In this document: piece after piece, positions 8,737 to 17,032 of the stretch
Position numbering within the stretch: the first letter of the stretch is position 1
Layout of the letters: the number at the start of each line of letters is the position of its first letter
Assembly: GCA_016706685.1 (NCBI GenBank)
Contig: JADJJE010000011.1
Span: 1-64,000, forward strand
Reading direction: 5' to 3'
DNA from: Sandaracinaceae bacterium
GTDB taxonomy: Bacteria; Myxococcota_A; Polyangia; Polyangiales; Houyiibacteriaceae
DNA length: 64,000 bases
Notes under the pieces: generated by a model
The model's database searches: none
What the model was told of the DNA's origin: nothing
What the model saw: only the letters and a program-made list of their open reading frames with translations
Made by a program: the position numbers and the translations under genes

Positions 8737-9170
8737 ACACCCCCCGGGACCGCGCGCAGCACGCCGAGGTGCCGGCGGTTGTCTTCGCGCCCGTAGCCGC
8801 TCCAGGCGCGCATGGCGGGGCTCTTGAAGAGCGCCATGGACGCCTGGATCTTCATCAAGATGGCCAGCTCGCGCACCGCGAACAGCGGGTGGTCCACCAG
8901 CTCGGCCAGGATGGCGCAGCGCTCCTCGGGCGACATGTCCACCATGGTGCGGCGCTGCCCCCAGTGCCAGAGCGGCGCCGTCACGATGGTGGCCAAGGCC
9001 ACGCGCACGCCGGCCGACGCGATGGGGTTGCCGTGCTCGATGAGCGAGGCGATGCCGCTGCTGTAGTCCACGTCGCCGAGCGGAGGCGCTGCGCCCTGCT
9101 CGCGCGGCAGCTCACCCACCAAGAAGCCGCTGAGGACGGCGTTCGCCCACTGTCTCTCGATAGCTCTCAT
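8733..9170 (-). CDS. Small protein coupled to GMC oxidoreductase (gluconate-DH subunit 3-like?)
   Basis: 145 residues, mostly helical, starting MRAIERQW with hydrophobic helices in the middle and a conserved-looking SPEERCAILAELVDHP. Its start at 9170 overlaps the GntR stop by one base and its stop overlaps the GMC start by 4 nt (ATGA), so it is translationally coupled into the operon. In other bacteria GMC-type dehydrogenases are often encoded next to a small subunit of the gluconate 2-dehydrogenase subunit 3 family; size and position fit, but I see no diagnostic motif, so this is an inference from context. Confidence 0.5.
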   Translation of the reverse strand: MRAIERQWANAVLSGFLVGELPREQGAAPPLGDVDYSSGIASLIEHGNPIASAGVRVALATIVTAPLWHWGQRRTMVDMSPEERCAILAELVDHPLFAVRELAILMKIQASMALFKSPAMRAWSGYGREDNRRHLGVLRAVPGGV

Positions 9171-9991
9171 CAGGACACCTCCGTTCGCACGCCGCGCGCC
9201 GGGTGGCGTGGGGCGTGTTGACTGTCTTCGGGCTCGTCGCCCAGGGGCTCGACCACGCGGGTGGTGCCCAGCGGGTCCAGCTTCTCCAGCAGGCGCCGGT
9301 CGAGGCGCGTGAGCAGGCCGCGCGAGACGTTGCGCACGCGCTCCACGTCGCGCTGGTCCAGCAGGTCCAGCAGCTTCTCGTAGACCGCGATGGTGCCGTC
9401 CAGGTTGGTGAGGAAGGCCGGCCGCGCGAGCGGGTTCTGCTCCACCAGCCGCTCCACGGTGTTGTAGAGCAGCTCGAGCGCCACGTTGTGCGTGCCCAGC
9501 ACCATCTTGCGGGCGAAGGCGAGGTCCAGCGCCATGAAGCTCAGCGCGTCGTCGCGGTGGTCGCGCATGAGCTGGTGGTGCGCGCGCAGGCGGTTGAGCT
9601 CTTCGCGCGTGGCCCGCTCGGCCACCAGGCCCAGCACCTCCACGGCCAGCACGCGGCGCAGCTCCAGCACGTCACGCAGCAGCGCGAGCGGCATCTCGCC
9701 GGCGGCCAGCTTCTGTTCGGCCAGGTGCGTGAGCAGCGGCAGCCCGCCCGTGGCGCGGAAGTCTTGCACCCGCGTGGCGGCCCCGTGCGACGAGCGGATG
9801 AGCCCCTCGGCCTCGAGCCGGGTGAGCGCCGTGCGCAAGGTGAGCCGGCTGACCCCGAGCGTCTCGCTCAGCTCACGCTCACCCGGGAGGGCCGACCCGG
9901 CGGGCAGCTCCCCCGAGAGGATGCGCCCCCGCAGGCGGGTGGTGGCGCTGTCGGCGGCGGACTGGCGGGGCTTCGGCGGGCGAGACGGCAT
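9170..9991 (-). CDS. GntR-family (FadR-like) transcriptional regulator
   Basis: 273 residues. The N-terminal winged helix-turn-helix follows GntR form: LRGRILSGELPAGSALPGER, then LSETLGVSRLTLRTALTRLE, with the wing EGLIRSSHGAATRV. The C-terminal all-helical domain has FCD-type features with an Arg/His-rich ligand pocket region (LRDVLELRRVL...). I prefer ATG 9991 over GTG 10003 because two palindromic operator-like sites lie directly upstream and the GTG would start inside one of them. No Shine-Dalgarno is visible, so the mRNA may be leaderless. It is first in an operon with the small protein and GMC oxidoreductase and very likely represses that operon, responding to an unknown metabolite. Confidence 0.85.
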   Translation of the reverse strand: MPSRPPKPRQSAADSATTRLRGRILSGELPAGSALPGERELSETLGVSRLTLRTALTRLEAEGLIRSSHGAATRVQDFRATGGLPLLTHLAEQKLAAGEMPLALLRDVLELRRVLAVEVLGLVAERATREELNRLRAHHQLMRDHRDDALSFMALDLAFARKMVLGTHNVALELLYNTVERLVEQNPLARPAFLTNLDGTIAVYEKLLDLLDQRDVERVRNVSRGLLTRLDRRLLEKLDPLGTTRVVEPLGDEPEDSQHAPRHPARGVRTEVS

Positions 9992-9992
9992 A

Positions 9993-10007
9993 ACTGGTAT
10001 CACCAGT
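9993..10007. promoter_or_regulatory. Operator for the GntR regulator (proximal)
   Basis: ACTGGTATCACCAGT is a perfect palindrome of the TGGT-N3-ACCA form used by FadR-subfamily GntR regulators. It abuts the preferred ATG at 9991 and overlaps the alternative GTG, so binding would block transcription or initiation. Confidence 0.7.
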
Positions 10008-10010
10008 ATA

Positions 10011-10025
10011 GGTGGTAATACCAGT
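10011..10025. promoter_or_regulatory. Operator for the GntR regulator (distal)
   Basis: GGTGGTAATACCAGT is a near-palindrome of the same form, centred 18 bp from the first site, consistent with two dimers bound in tandem upstream of the GntR-GMC operon and near the divergent histidine kinase gene. Confidence 0.65.
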
Positions 10026-10123
10026 TGTCAATGCTGGCGTGATTAAAATCGGCCGGCCGGTCGGTTTGACCCCTCCTCTATAGGGGCCCCAGCGCGAGGG
10101 ACCGGGCTGCTACGCTGCGGCGC

Positions 10124-12469
10124 ATGGACCTCAGCGTTCAGACCTCGCTGATCGCGGCGATGCTCAGCCTGGCGCTGGCGGTGAACGTGCTGCTGCGCCC
10201 TCGCAAGCGGCGCGCTCACTGGGTGTTCGCCACGTTCGGCCTGAGCGTGGGGGTCTGGTACACCGTGAAGGCCTTGCGGGCCGCCTTCGGGGGCGAGCTC
10301 TGGGAGCGCCTGCACCTGGTGTCCGGCGTGCTGGTGCCGCTGGCCGCGCTGCAGTTCTTCCGCGCCTTCGTGGAAGACAGCGACGAGCGCATGCGGGCCC
10401 TCAACCGCTTCGCGTGGTTTGGCGCCACGCTGCTGGTGGGCGGCATCCTGACGCCCTACTACCAGAGCTTCCTGGTGGGCGGCGGCCTGTTCATGTACGT
10501 GCTGCTGCTGCTGGCGGTGCCGCTGGCCACGCTCTACCAGCGGGGCGACGCGGTGCCCTCGCAGGTGGAGGGCGCGCGCATGCGCTACCTGGCCATCTTT
10601 GGCGGCCTCGGCAGCGTGTTCACGCTGGTGGAGTACCTGCCCTACTTCGGGCTCGACATCCCGCCCGTGGGCACGCTGCTGGTGCTGCTGTTCCTGTACC
10701 TGCTGTCGCAGTCGCTGGTGCACTCGCGCTTGATCGACCTGTACGAGCTGGCCGGCCGCCTGGGCGTGCTGACGGCGCTCTCGTTCATGCTGGCCACCAT
10801 GCTGTGGGCCATGCAGTACGTGACGGGCGCGCGCTTCTTCCTGCATGGGGTGGTGTCGGCGCTGGTGGTGCTGCTGCTGTTCGACCCGGTGCGCACCAAG
10901 GTCACCACGTGGATCTCGCAGTTCTTCTTCCGCGAGCGCTACGAGTTCGAGACCAGCGTGCAGGCCCTGCGCCGCGAGATTGCGCACGCGCTGCAGCTCA
11001 CCGACCTGACGCGCCTGCTGATGGGTGGGCTCGAGCGCTCACGCCGGGTGACGCACGCCGCGCTGTACCTGGCCGACGCCGACGGGCGTGGCTACAACCT
11101 GCAGGGGCACGTGGGGCCCGAGCCCGCCGCGCGCGTGGAGATGGCGCCGGCGCGGCCGCTGCTGGACCGCCTGCGCCGCGAGGGCACCGTGACCATCGAG
11201 GCCGCCGAGCGCGAGCTCGAGGAGCAGCGCGACCTGGGGGAGCACCGCGACGCCGAGACCGCCTACGACATCGTGCAGACCATGGAGGCGCTCGACGCCT
11301 CGGTGGCGCTCGGGTTGGTGGGCGACGGAGGCGACCTCTACGGCTTCTTGACGGTGCGCGACGAGCGCATGCGCGACGCGTTCTCGCCCGAGGAGGTGCA
11401 GCTGCTGGAGGGCCTCACGACGCAGGCCGCGGTCACCGTGGAGAACTCGCGCCTGTACCAGCGCATGAAGGAGCGCGACCGCCTGGCTGCGCTCGGCGAG
11501 ATGGCGGCGGGCCTCGCGCACGAGATCCGCAACCCGCTCGGCAGCATCAAGGCCAGCGCGCAGTACCTGACCGAGCCGGGGCATGAAGACGACCCCGCCG
11601 CGCCCGAGTTCCTGGGCATCATCGTGGAAGAGGTGGACCGCCTGAACCGCGTGGTGGGTGGCTTCCTGGACTACGCGCGACCGAGCACGGGCGAGGTGGG
11701 ACGCGCCAACGTGAACGCGGTGCTGCGGCGCACGGTGCAGCTGCTGCGCCCGGAATGCGAGGCCGCCGGGGTGACGCTCGAGGTGCACGAGGACGCGAGC
11801 CTGCCGGAGGTGCAGATCGACGTGGAGCGGCTGCGGCAGGTGGTCATCAACCTGGTGCAGAACGCCGTGCAGGCCATGGGCGCGGGCGTGGTGCGGATCA
11901 CCAGTGAGACACGCGAGCACATGGACGCCAACGGCCGCCCGCAGGCCTGGGCGGAGCTGCGCATCGAGGACTCGGGGCCTGGCATCGCGCCCGAGGTGTT
12001 GCCGAAGCTGTTCGTCCCGTTCTTCACCACGCGCGAGCGGGGCACGGGCCTCGGGCTCGCCATCTCGCAGCGCATCGTGGCGGCGGCGGGCGGGGTCATC
12101 AGCGTGCGCTCGCGCGTGGGCAGCGGGACCACGTTCATCGTGCACCTGCCGGGCGACGCGCACGCGCACGACGGGGCCGGCGCCAGCACTCTGCCCGCAC
12201 CGGCCAGCTCACCCGCTGTGGCCGCCGGTCAGGGGGCCCGGGGGGCCGGCGGACGCACGTCCACGTCTTCGAGCTCGGGCAGCCACTCGTCGGGCGGCAA
12301 GAGCGCGTCCACGTCCGCCGCGTCGGTGTCCGGCGCGCCACCTTCCAAGGCCGGCACGACGGGCGGCGGAGGCGCCACCTCGGCAGGCAGCGAGGGCGCA
12401 TCGACACCGGGCGAGTCCGAGCCGAAGGGCGCCGGAGAGCGCCCCAGCTGGGTCACCACCAGCCGGTAG
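10124..12469 (+). CDS. Membrane-bound histidine kinase with GAF domain (NtrB-like core)
   Basis: 781 residues from ATG 10124. The N-terminal ~240 residues are hydrophobic with about seven membrane helices, followed by a GAF-like region and a HisKA core with the H-box AALGEMAAGLAHEIRNPLGS (phospho-acceptor H466). An HATPase_c domain has an N-box VVINLVQNAVQAMG, G1 DSGPGI and G2 GTGLGLA. It would autophosphorylate and donate phosphate to an unlinked response regulator; no regulator gene is adjacent. The catalytic core ends near 12175; the last ~95 residues are Ser/Gly/Ala-rich and are read on the strand opposite the 3' end of the next gene, an overlap of 241 bp. The real C-terminus may therefore be shorter than the frame suggests. 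Confidence 0.85.
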   Translation: MDLSVQTSLIAAMLSLALAVNVLLRPRKRRAHWVFATFGLSVGVWYTVKALRAAFGGELWERLHLVSGVLVPLAALQFFRAFVEDSDERMRALNRFAWFGATLLVGGILTPYYQSFLVGGGLFMYVLLLLAVPLATLYQRGDAVPSQVEGARMRYLAIFGGLGSVFTLVEYLPYFGLDIPPVGTLLVLLFLYLLSQSLVHSRLIDLYELAGRLGVLTALSFMLATMLWAMQYVTGARFFLHGVVSALVVLLLFDPVRTKVTTWISQFFFRERYEFETSVQALRREIAHALQLTDLTRLLMGGLERSRRVTHAALYLADADGRGYNLQGHVGPEPAARVEMAPARPLLDRLRREGTVTIEAAERELEEQRDLGEHRDAETAYDIVQTMEALDASVALGLVGDGGDLYGFLTVRDERMRDAFSPEEVQLLEGLTTQAAVTVENSRLYQRMKERDRLAALGEMAAGLAHEIRNPLGSIKASAQYLTEPGHEDDPAAPEFLGIIVEEVDRLNRVVGGFLDYARPSTGEVGRANVNAVLRRTVQLLRPECEAAGVTLEVHEDASLPEVQIDVERLRQVVINLVQNAVQAMGAGVVRITSETREHMDANGRPQAWAELRIEDSGPGIAPEVLPKLFVPFFTTRERGTGLGLAISQRIVAAAGGVISVRSRVGSGTTFIVHLPGDAHAHDGAGASTLPAPASSPAVAAGQGARGAGGRTSTSSSSGSHSSGGKSASTSAASVSGAPPSKAGTTGGGGATSAGSEGASTPGESEPKGAGERPSWVTTSR

Positions 12470-13461
12470 AGCCGCAGCTGCGCCTCACCCAGCACCGAGG
12501 GCTCGTGCCCGTTCTCGATGAGCAGGGCGCTGTAAGCGGCCACCGCCGACCCCCCGCCGTGCTCCCGCGTGGCGTCGGGCAGGTAGTAGCGCCACGAGCG
12601 GGTGCGCTCGAAGGCCACGCCGTGCACGGGTGTGAAGACGCGGTCGATGAAGCCCGCGTCCGACTCCGACAGCGTGCCGTCCTCGTGCAGCAGCGCCACC
12701 TCCACGTCCAGCCGCGAGAGCTGCCCGTCGAGCGGGCCGCCCAGCGCTTGCGCCCGCTCGTGCCAGCGCTCCCGCGCCACCACGCACGCCGTGATGAGCG
12801 CCCGCGCGATGGAGCTGCCACGTGCGGAGCGCCACAGCCGCGCCGTGCCGTTGGAGCGCAGCAGGACCATGACCTCCACGGAGCGCATGCGCCGCAGGGG
12901 CTCGGGGAACATGGCCACGGGTGGAGCCGAGCGCCCCTCGAGGATGCCGCGCGCCACCTGTGCCAAGAGCTCCCCCTCGGGTAGCGCGTCGGCGCTCTCG
13001 AGGTCACGCGTGTAGAGCGCCTCGGTGGGCGTGAGGTACACGGCGCGCAGCGGCGGCGTGCGCTGATAGGTGGCCAGGCGCCCGAGCACGTCGCGCGCCT
13101 CGGCCGCCGGGCGCGTCTCCACCAGCAGCCCCCAGGCGTCCATCGCGTCGAGGGCCTCGGCCAGCGCGCGCGCATCTCCGTCCAGCGACTCGAGCGCGAG
13201 CGCCGCGCTCACAGCGTCAGTGGCCGGCAGAAACGTGGTGCCCTCGACCTGACGGCGCAGCCACGGCGACCCAGGCAGCACCGCGACGCGACCTCGGTCA
13301 CGCAGCGAGGAGCCGAGCCCCCCCGACCGGACGGTGGACTCGCGCAGCGCCAAGCCGCCGGCGATGACGGCCGCGAGCAGCCCCAGCACCAGCAGGCCCT
13401 GCAGCACGCGGTACAGCAGCGAGTCGCTCGAGAGGCGGGATGGTCTGGGTTGGGTGCTCAC
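12229..13461 (-). CDS. Membrane-anchored protein of unknown function
   Basis: 410 residues with one N-terminal membrane anchor (VLQGLLVLGLLAAVIAGGL, residues about 19-37). The body has an alpha/beta pattern with segments VEVMVLLRSNG and LDVEVALLHEDGTLS, and the last ~60 residues are Pro/Asp-rich. I do not recognise a domain, although the layout of strand pairs weakly recalls AMMECR1-type domains; I would not assign that without a profile search. The start is the first Met at 13461. It lies tail to tail with the histidine kinase, and the two 3' ends share 241 bp. The coding strand of the shared part is uncertain, but the minus-strand reading looks more protein-like there. Confidence 0.6.
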   Translation of the reverse strand: MSTQPRPSRLSSDSLLYRVLQGLLVLGLLAAVIAGGLALRESTVRSGGLGSSLRDRGRVAVLPGSPWLRRQVEGTTFLPATDAVSAALALESLDGDARALAEALDAMDAWGLLVETRPAAEARDVLGRLATYQRTPPLRAVYLTPTEALYTRDLESADALPEGELLAQVARGILEGRSAPPVAMFPEPLRRMRSVEVMVLLRSNGTARLWRSARGSSIARALITACVVARERWHERAQALGGPLDGQLSRLDVEVALLHEDGTLSESDAGFIDRVFTPVHGVAFERTRSWRYYLPDATREHGGGSAVAAYSALLIENGHEPSVLGEAQLRLYRLVVTQLGRSPAPFGSDSPGVDAPSLPAEVAPPPPVVPALEGGAPDTDAADVDALLPPDEWLPELEDVDVRPPAPRAP

Positions 13462-13494
13462 GCGGCTGCTGCTCTAGCACGCAGGTCCATGCGC

Positions 13495-14541
13495 TCAATA
13501 CGTGAGGCCCGTGCTGAGCTGCGCGCTCCACTGCCGAGGCACCTGACCGGGCACGGGGCTGCCCAGGCCCGAGGGCCGCGAGAGGTCTACCTGGAAGGCC
13601 CCGCCGACCACCAGCGCGCGGTGGCGCAGGTTGAGACCCAGCGTGGCTCGCAGCCGGCGCGCCGTGACGCGCGGGAAGCTCACGTTGTCGGCGAACGCCG
13701 CGCTGTCACCGGCCCCGCAGCCGCCGAACGGGAACGGGCTGTTGTCGGTGGGGTCCAAGCTGGGTCGCGCGGGATCGCAGCCGCCGCTGCCCACGGCCGG
13801 CTGGTCGGGCGAGAGATCCACGCTGCCCGTCCGCGCCACCACCCAGAACAGCTGCGTTCCCACGATGGGCGTGAGCACCGTGGTGCTGGACAGCGTGAAC
13901 GGCTTGCTGGCCACCAGCTCGATGGCCGGCACGATGAGCGTGAACTCGGAGTCCCCCGTGAGCGTGCGCACGGCGAAGCGCAGCGCGATGTCGGGCAGGT
14001 AGGCGAGCGGCCCGCGGCGGTAGCCCTCGAGCAGCGCCCACTGGCCCTCCACGCCCCAGACCCACAGGTTGCTGCGCGCCACGTGGCCCACGTCGGCGCC
14101 GAACTGCAGCCCGAACGGCAGCCCCTGGCGGAAGGCCACGGCATACGACCCGAGCGCCACGTCCGGCGAGGGGTTGCCCCCATCGAGCGTGCTGCTGGCC
14201 GGACCCTCGGTGCCCAATCGCCAGTAGCGCGCCTTCTCGTCGAGGCCCGCGATGCTGGCGGACACGCCCACGTAGAAGTGCCGCGACCCGAGCGTGCGGG
14301 CGGGCTGCAGCAGCGCAGGCGCCACCGCCCCGCCCAGCTGCGCCATGAGCGCCCGGTAACCGTCGAAGTCCGCGCAGTAGGCGCCTCCCTGACAGGCGAG
14401 CGGGGCCGCGGCCATGGCCTCCGGAGAGCCCGCCGGGAAGCGCAGGCGAGAGAGCGTGATGTTCACGGGCTGCGCGCGCGCATGGCCCGCCAGCAGCCCC
14501 AGCAGGACCAAGAGCGTCAGAGTCGCGGCCGTTCGGGGCAT
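13495..14541 (-). CDS. Exported beta-barrel-like outer membrane protein
   Basis: 348 residues starting MPRTAATLT with a signal peptide (hydrophobic core LLVLLGLLAG, cleavage after AHARA). The mature part alternates short amphipathic strands with turns and ends in a strand finishing in Tyr (LSTGLTY), a form of the C-terminal aromatic used for barrel assembly. Loops contain cysteine pairs (CQGGAYC; GGC...CDP...GGCG) that may be disulfide-bonded. I recognise no specific family; it could be a porin-like or transport protein in the outer membrane. It shares the minus strand with the Sel1 lipoprotein, 27 nt apart, and they may be one transcript. Confidence 0.6.
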   Translation of the reverse strand: MPRTAATLTLLVLLGLLAGHARAQPVNITLSRLRFPAGSPEAMAAAPLACQGGAYCADFDGYRALMAQLGGAVAPALLQPARTLGSRHFYVGVSASIAGLDEKARYWRLGTEGPASSTLDGGNPSPDVALGSYAVAFRQGLPFGLQFGADVGHVARSNLWVWGVEGQWALLEGYRRGPLAYLPDIALRFAVRTLTGDSEFTLIVPAIELVASKPFTLSSTTVLTPIVGTQLFWVVARTGSVDLSPDQPAVGSGGCDPARPSLDPTDNSPFPFGGCGAGDSAAFADNVSFPRVTARRLRATLGLNLRHRALVVGGAFQVDLSRPSGLGSPVPGQVPRQWSAQLSTGLTY

Positions 14542-14568
14542 CCGCGCCAACGCTAGCACGAGGTCAGG

Positions 14569-15594
14569 TCACTCCTCGTAGTCCTCGTAGCCCTCTTCGT
14601 CGCCGGGGTCGGCCTCGTAGCCCGCCTCGCGATCGAGGTCATCCAGGTTGGTGCAGCCATACTCCTCACCGCCCGCGCAGGCCTCACCGTACAGATCGCG
14701 TGCCCGCTCGAGGTCCCGCGGAACCCCGTTTCCCTGTGCATAGAGGGCACCGAGGTTGTTGCACCCGCTCATCTCCCCGGCGGCGCATGCCCGCTCGTAG
14801 TACTCGCGTGCGCGGGTGTAGCTCTGCTCCACGCCCGACCCGTCTTCGTAGAGCGAGCCCAGGTTGCCGCAGGCCAGCGGATCGCCGCCCTCGCACGCGG
14901 TCTGGTTCAGCTGCACGGCGCGGGCGTAGTCGCGTGGCACCCCCTCCCCGCGGTCGTACAGGATGGCCAGCTCCGTGCACCCCCACGGGTCACCGCCGTC
15001 GCAGGCTCGTGTGTACAGCTCGTGCGCGCGCGCCTGGTCCTGTTCCACGCCGCGACCGTCGATGTAGAGGCCGCCCAAGCCGGTGCAGCCGCGAGCGCTG
15101 CCCTGCTCGCAAGCGCGCTCGAAGAAGCTGAGCGCACGCGCGCTGTCTTCGCTCACGCCCACGCCCTCGTCGAAGGCAAAGCCCACGCCCGCGCAGGCGT
15201 CTTGGTCTCCACGCTCACATGCCGCGGCCGTCAGCTGGTACGAGCGCCCGCGGTCAACGGAGGGAGACGTGGACCCAGCGTGTCCCTCGAGCAGGTAGAC
15301 GCAGGCACGCCCCTGCCCCCACTCGCAGGCCAGCGCGTACAGCTCCATGGCGCGGTTCATGTCGCGCCGAACGCCCACGCCCAGGTCGTACTGACGCCCG
15401 GCCGCCGTGCACGCCGGGGCGTCGTTCTCACCGCGGCAGCGCTGCTCGAGCGCCGCGAGCGCGTCGTCGTCGCTGGTCCCGGACTGCACGTGCACCGTGC
15501 TGGGCTGCGTGGCCGCCCCGCCGCAGCCCGCCACCATGAGCCACAGCCACCCCGCCGTGCTCACGCCCCACCACTCGCTGCCTCGTCGTTGCAT
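14569..15594 (-). CDS. Sel1-repeat (Hcp-like) lipoprotein
   Basis: 341 residues starting MQRRGSEWW with a signal peptide ending VAGC (lipobox, Cys near residue 24). The rest is about eight tandem ~36-residue Sel1/TPR-like repeats of the form A-x2-Y-x2-A-C-x-x-G-x2-x-G-C-x-x-L-G-x-L-Y-x-x-G-x-G-V. Two Cys per repeat are spaced as in the Helicobacter Hcp family, where they form disulfides. The C-terminus is very acidic (Glu/Asp/Tyr). It is probably an outer-membrane-attached or periplasmic protein-binding scaffold; such proteins bind envelope proteins or peptides but partners are unknown. It is followed by the outer membrane protein gene on the same strand. Confidence 0.85.
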   Translation of the reverse strand: MQRRGSEWWGVSTAGWLWLMVAGCGGAATQPSTVHVQSGTSDDDALAALEQRCRGENDAPACTAAGRQYDLGVGVRRDMNRAMELYALACEWGQGRACVYLLEGHAGSTSPSVDRGRSYQLTAAACERGDQDACAGVGFAFDEGVGVSEDSARALSFFERACEQGSARGCTGLGGLYIDGRGVEQDQARAHELYTRACDGGDPWGCTELAILYDRGEGVPRDYARAVQLNQTACEGGDPLACGNLGSLYEDGSGVEQSYTRAREYYERACAAGEMSGCNNLGALYAQGNGVPRDLERARDLYGEACAGGEEYGCTNLDDLDREAGYEADPGDEEGYEDYEE

Positions 15595-15636
15595 CCGTTC
15601 CTCCGAGAAGAGTCCGTTCCACCGCCCCCGCGTGGC

Positions 15637-16947
15637 TCAGCGCGCGCCGCGCACCGCCGCTTCCACGTCGGCCACCGTCTTCGGCACCGTCGTCAGGTTC
15701 TCGTGGCCATCGAGCGTGACCGCCACGTCGTCTTCGATGCGGATGCCGATGCCCCGGAAGCGCTCGTCCACCGTGGCGTCGAGCGCCACGTACAAGCCGG
15801 GCTCGATGGTGAGCACGTGCCCCGGCGCGAACGGCCGCGGCGCCCCGTTCAGGAAGGTGCTGCCCACGTCGTGAACGTCCATGCCCAGCCAGTGCGAGGT
15901 GCGGTGCATGTAGAACTCCCGGTACGCGCCGGACTCGATGGCCGCGTCCACGTCGCCTTTCAGCAGCCCCACGCGCACCATGCCCTCGGTGAGCACCCGC
16001 ACGGCCACCTGGTGGACCCCGTCCATGGTGGCGCCCGGGCGCACCGCGGCGATGCACGCGTCCTGAGCGGCCAGCACCACCTCGTAGAGCTCGCGCTGCG
16101 CCGGCGAGAACGTGCCGTTGACCGGGAACGTGCGCGTCACGTCGGCCGCGTAGTAGCCGTACTCGCAGCCCGCATCGATGAGCAGCAGGTCGCCGTCCCG
16201 CATCTGCCGGTCGTTGCGCCGGTAGTGCAGCACGGTGGCGTTGGGGCCACTGCCCACGATGCTGTCGTAAGCGGGCCGCTCGGCGCCGCCACCGCGGAAG
16301 GCGCGCAGCAGCTCGGCCTCCACCTCGTACTCGAAGCCGCCGGGCCGGGCCGCGCGCATGGCCGCCAGATGCCCCTCGGTGGTGATGGCGTTGGCGCGCC
16401 GCATGAGGGCCAGCTCGGATTCCTGCTTCACCAGGCGCATCTCGTGGATGGACACCTGCGTGGACACGATCTCGGTGGGCGTGGTGCGCCCGTCACGACG
16501 ACAGCGCATGCGCACCAGGTGCAGCGCGCGCAGCACCTGTCCGTCGAACTCGGTGTGCTCGCCCAGCTCGTGGTGCAGGCGGCCCGCACCCTCGAGGTAG
16601 TCCGGCAGGCGCTGCTCGAGCTCCGACACCGGGAACGCCGCGTCCACACCAAAGGTGCCGACCGCGCCTTCCACACCATGGCGGAAGCCGTCCCAGATCT
16701 CGCGCTCGCGGTTCTTGGGCCGCACGAAGAGCACGGCCTGGTGCTCGGCATGCACGTTGGAGAGCACCAGCACCGCGTCGGGCTCGTCGAAGCCGCTCAG
16801 GTAGTAGACGTCGCTGTGCTGCCGGTGCGCGTGCTCCACGTCGGAGTTGCGGGTGGCGAGCGGCACGGAGGGCAGCACCACCACGCCACGCCCGATGCGG
16901 TCGAGCAGGGCCTTGCGGCGGGCGGCGTACACGGAGGGGTCGAACAT
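15637..16947 (-). CDS. pepP: Xaa-Pro aminopeptidase
   Basis: 436 residues from ATG 16947 (MFDPSVYA); an upstream extension in the same frame has no homology to the family. The N-terminal AMP_N domain contains YYLSGFDEP and the C-terminal pita-bread domain has all five metal ligands: Asp pair in LLIDAGCEYG and AADVTRTFPV, His in HWLGMDVHD, Glu in TIEPGL and Glu in GIRIEDD. It should cleave the N-terminal residue from peptides with Pro in position two, using two Mn ions, in the cytosol. Length equals E. coli PepP (about 440). It is transcribed away from the PARP-finger gene; the two start regions lie 85 nt apart. Confidence 0.93.
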   Translation of the reverse strand: MFDPSVYAARRKALLDRIGRGVVVLPSVPLATRNSDVEHAHRQHSDVYYLSGFDEPDAVLVLSNVHAEHQAVLFVRPKNREREIWDGFRHGVEGAVGTFGVDAAFPVSELEQRLPDYLEGAGRLHHELGEHTEFDGQVLRALHLVRMRCRRDGRTTPTEIVSTQVSIHEMRLVKQESELALMRRANAITTEGHLAAMRAARPGGFEYEVEAELLRAFRGGGAERPAYDSIVGSGPNATVLHYRRNDRQMRDGDLLLIDAGCEYGYYAADVTRTFPVNGTFSPAQRELYEVVLAAQDACIAAVRPGATMDGVHQVAVRVLTEGMVRVGLLKGDVDAAIESGAYREFYMHRTSHWLGMDVHDVGSTFLNGAPRPFAPGHVLTIEPGLYVALDATVDERFRGIGIRIEDDVAVTLDGHENLTTVPKTVADVEAAVRGAR

Positions 16948-17032
16948 CCGCGCAGCCTGCCACGAGTGCCCGCGCGCTGCCCATAGGCAGAATGGGCCCG
17001 CACGTTGACTCGTCGTCTTGGGCGGTGCTCCC

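Noticed and set aside
12229..13461. AMMECR1 domain in the membrane-anchored unknown.
   Set aside because: Only a loose strand pattern matches; the diagnostic LRGCIG motif is missing.
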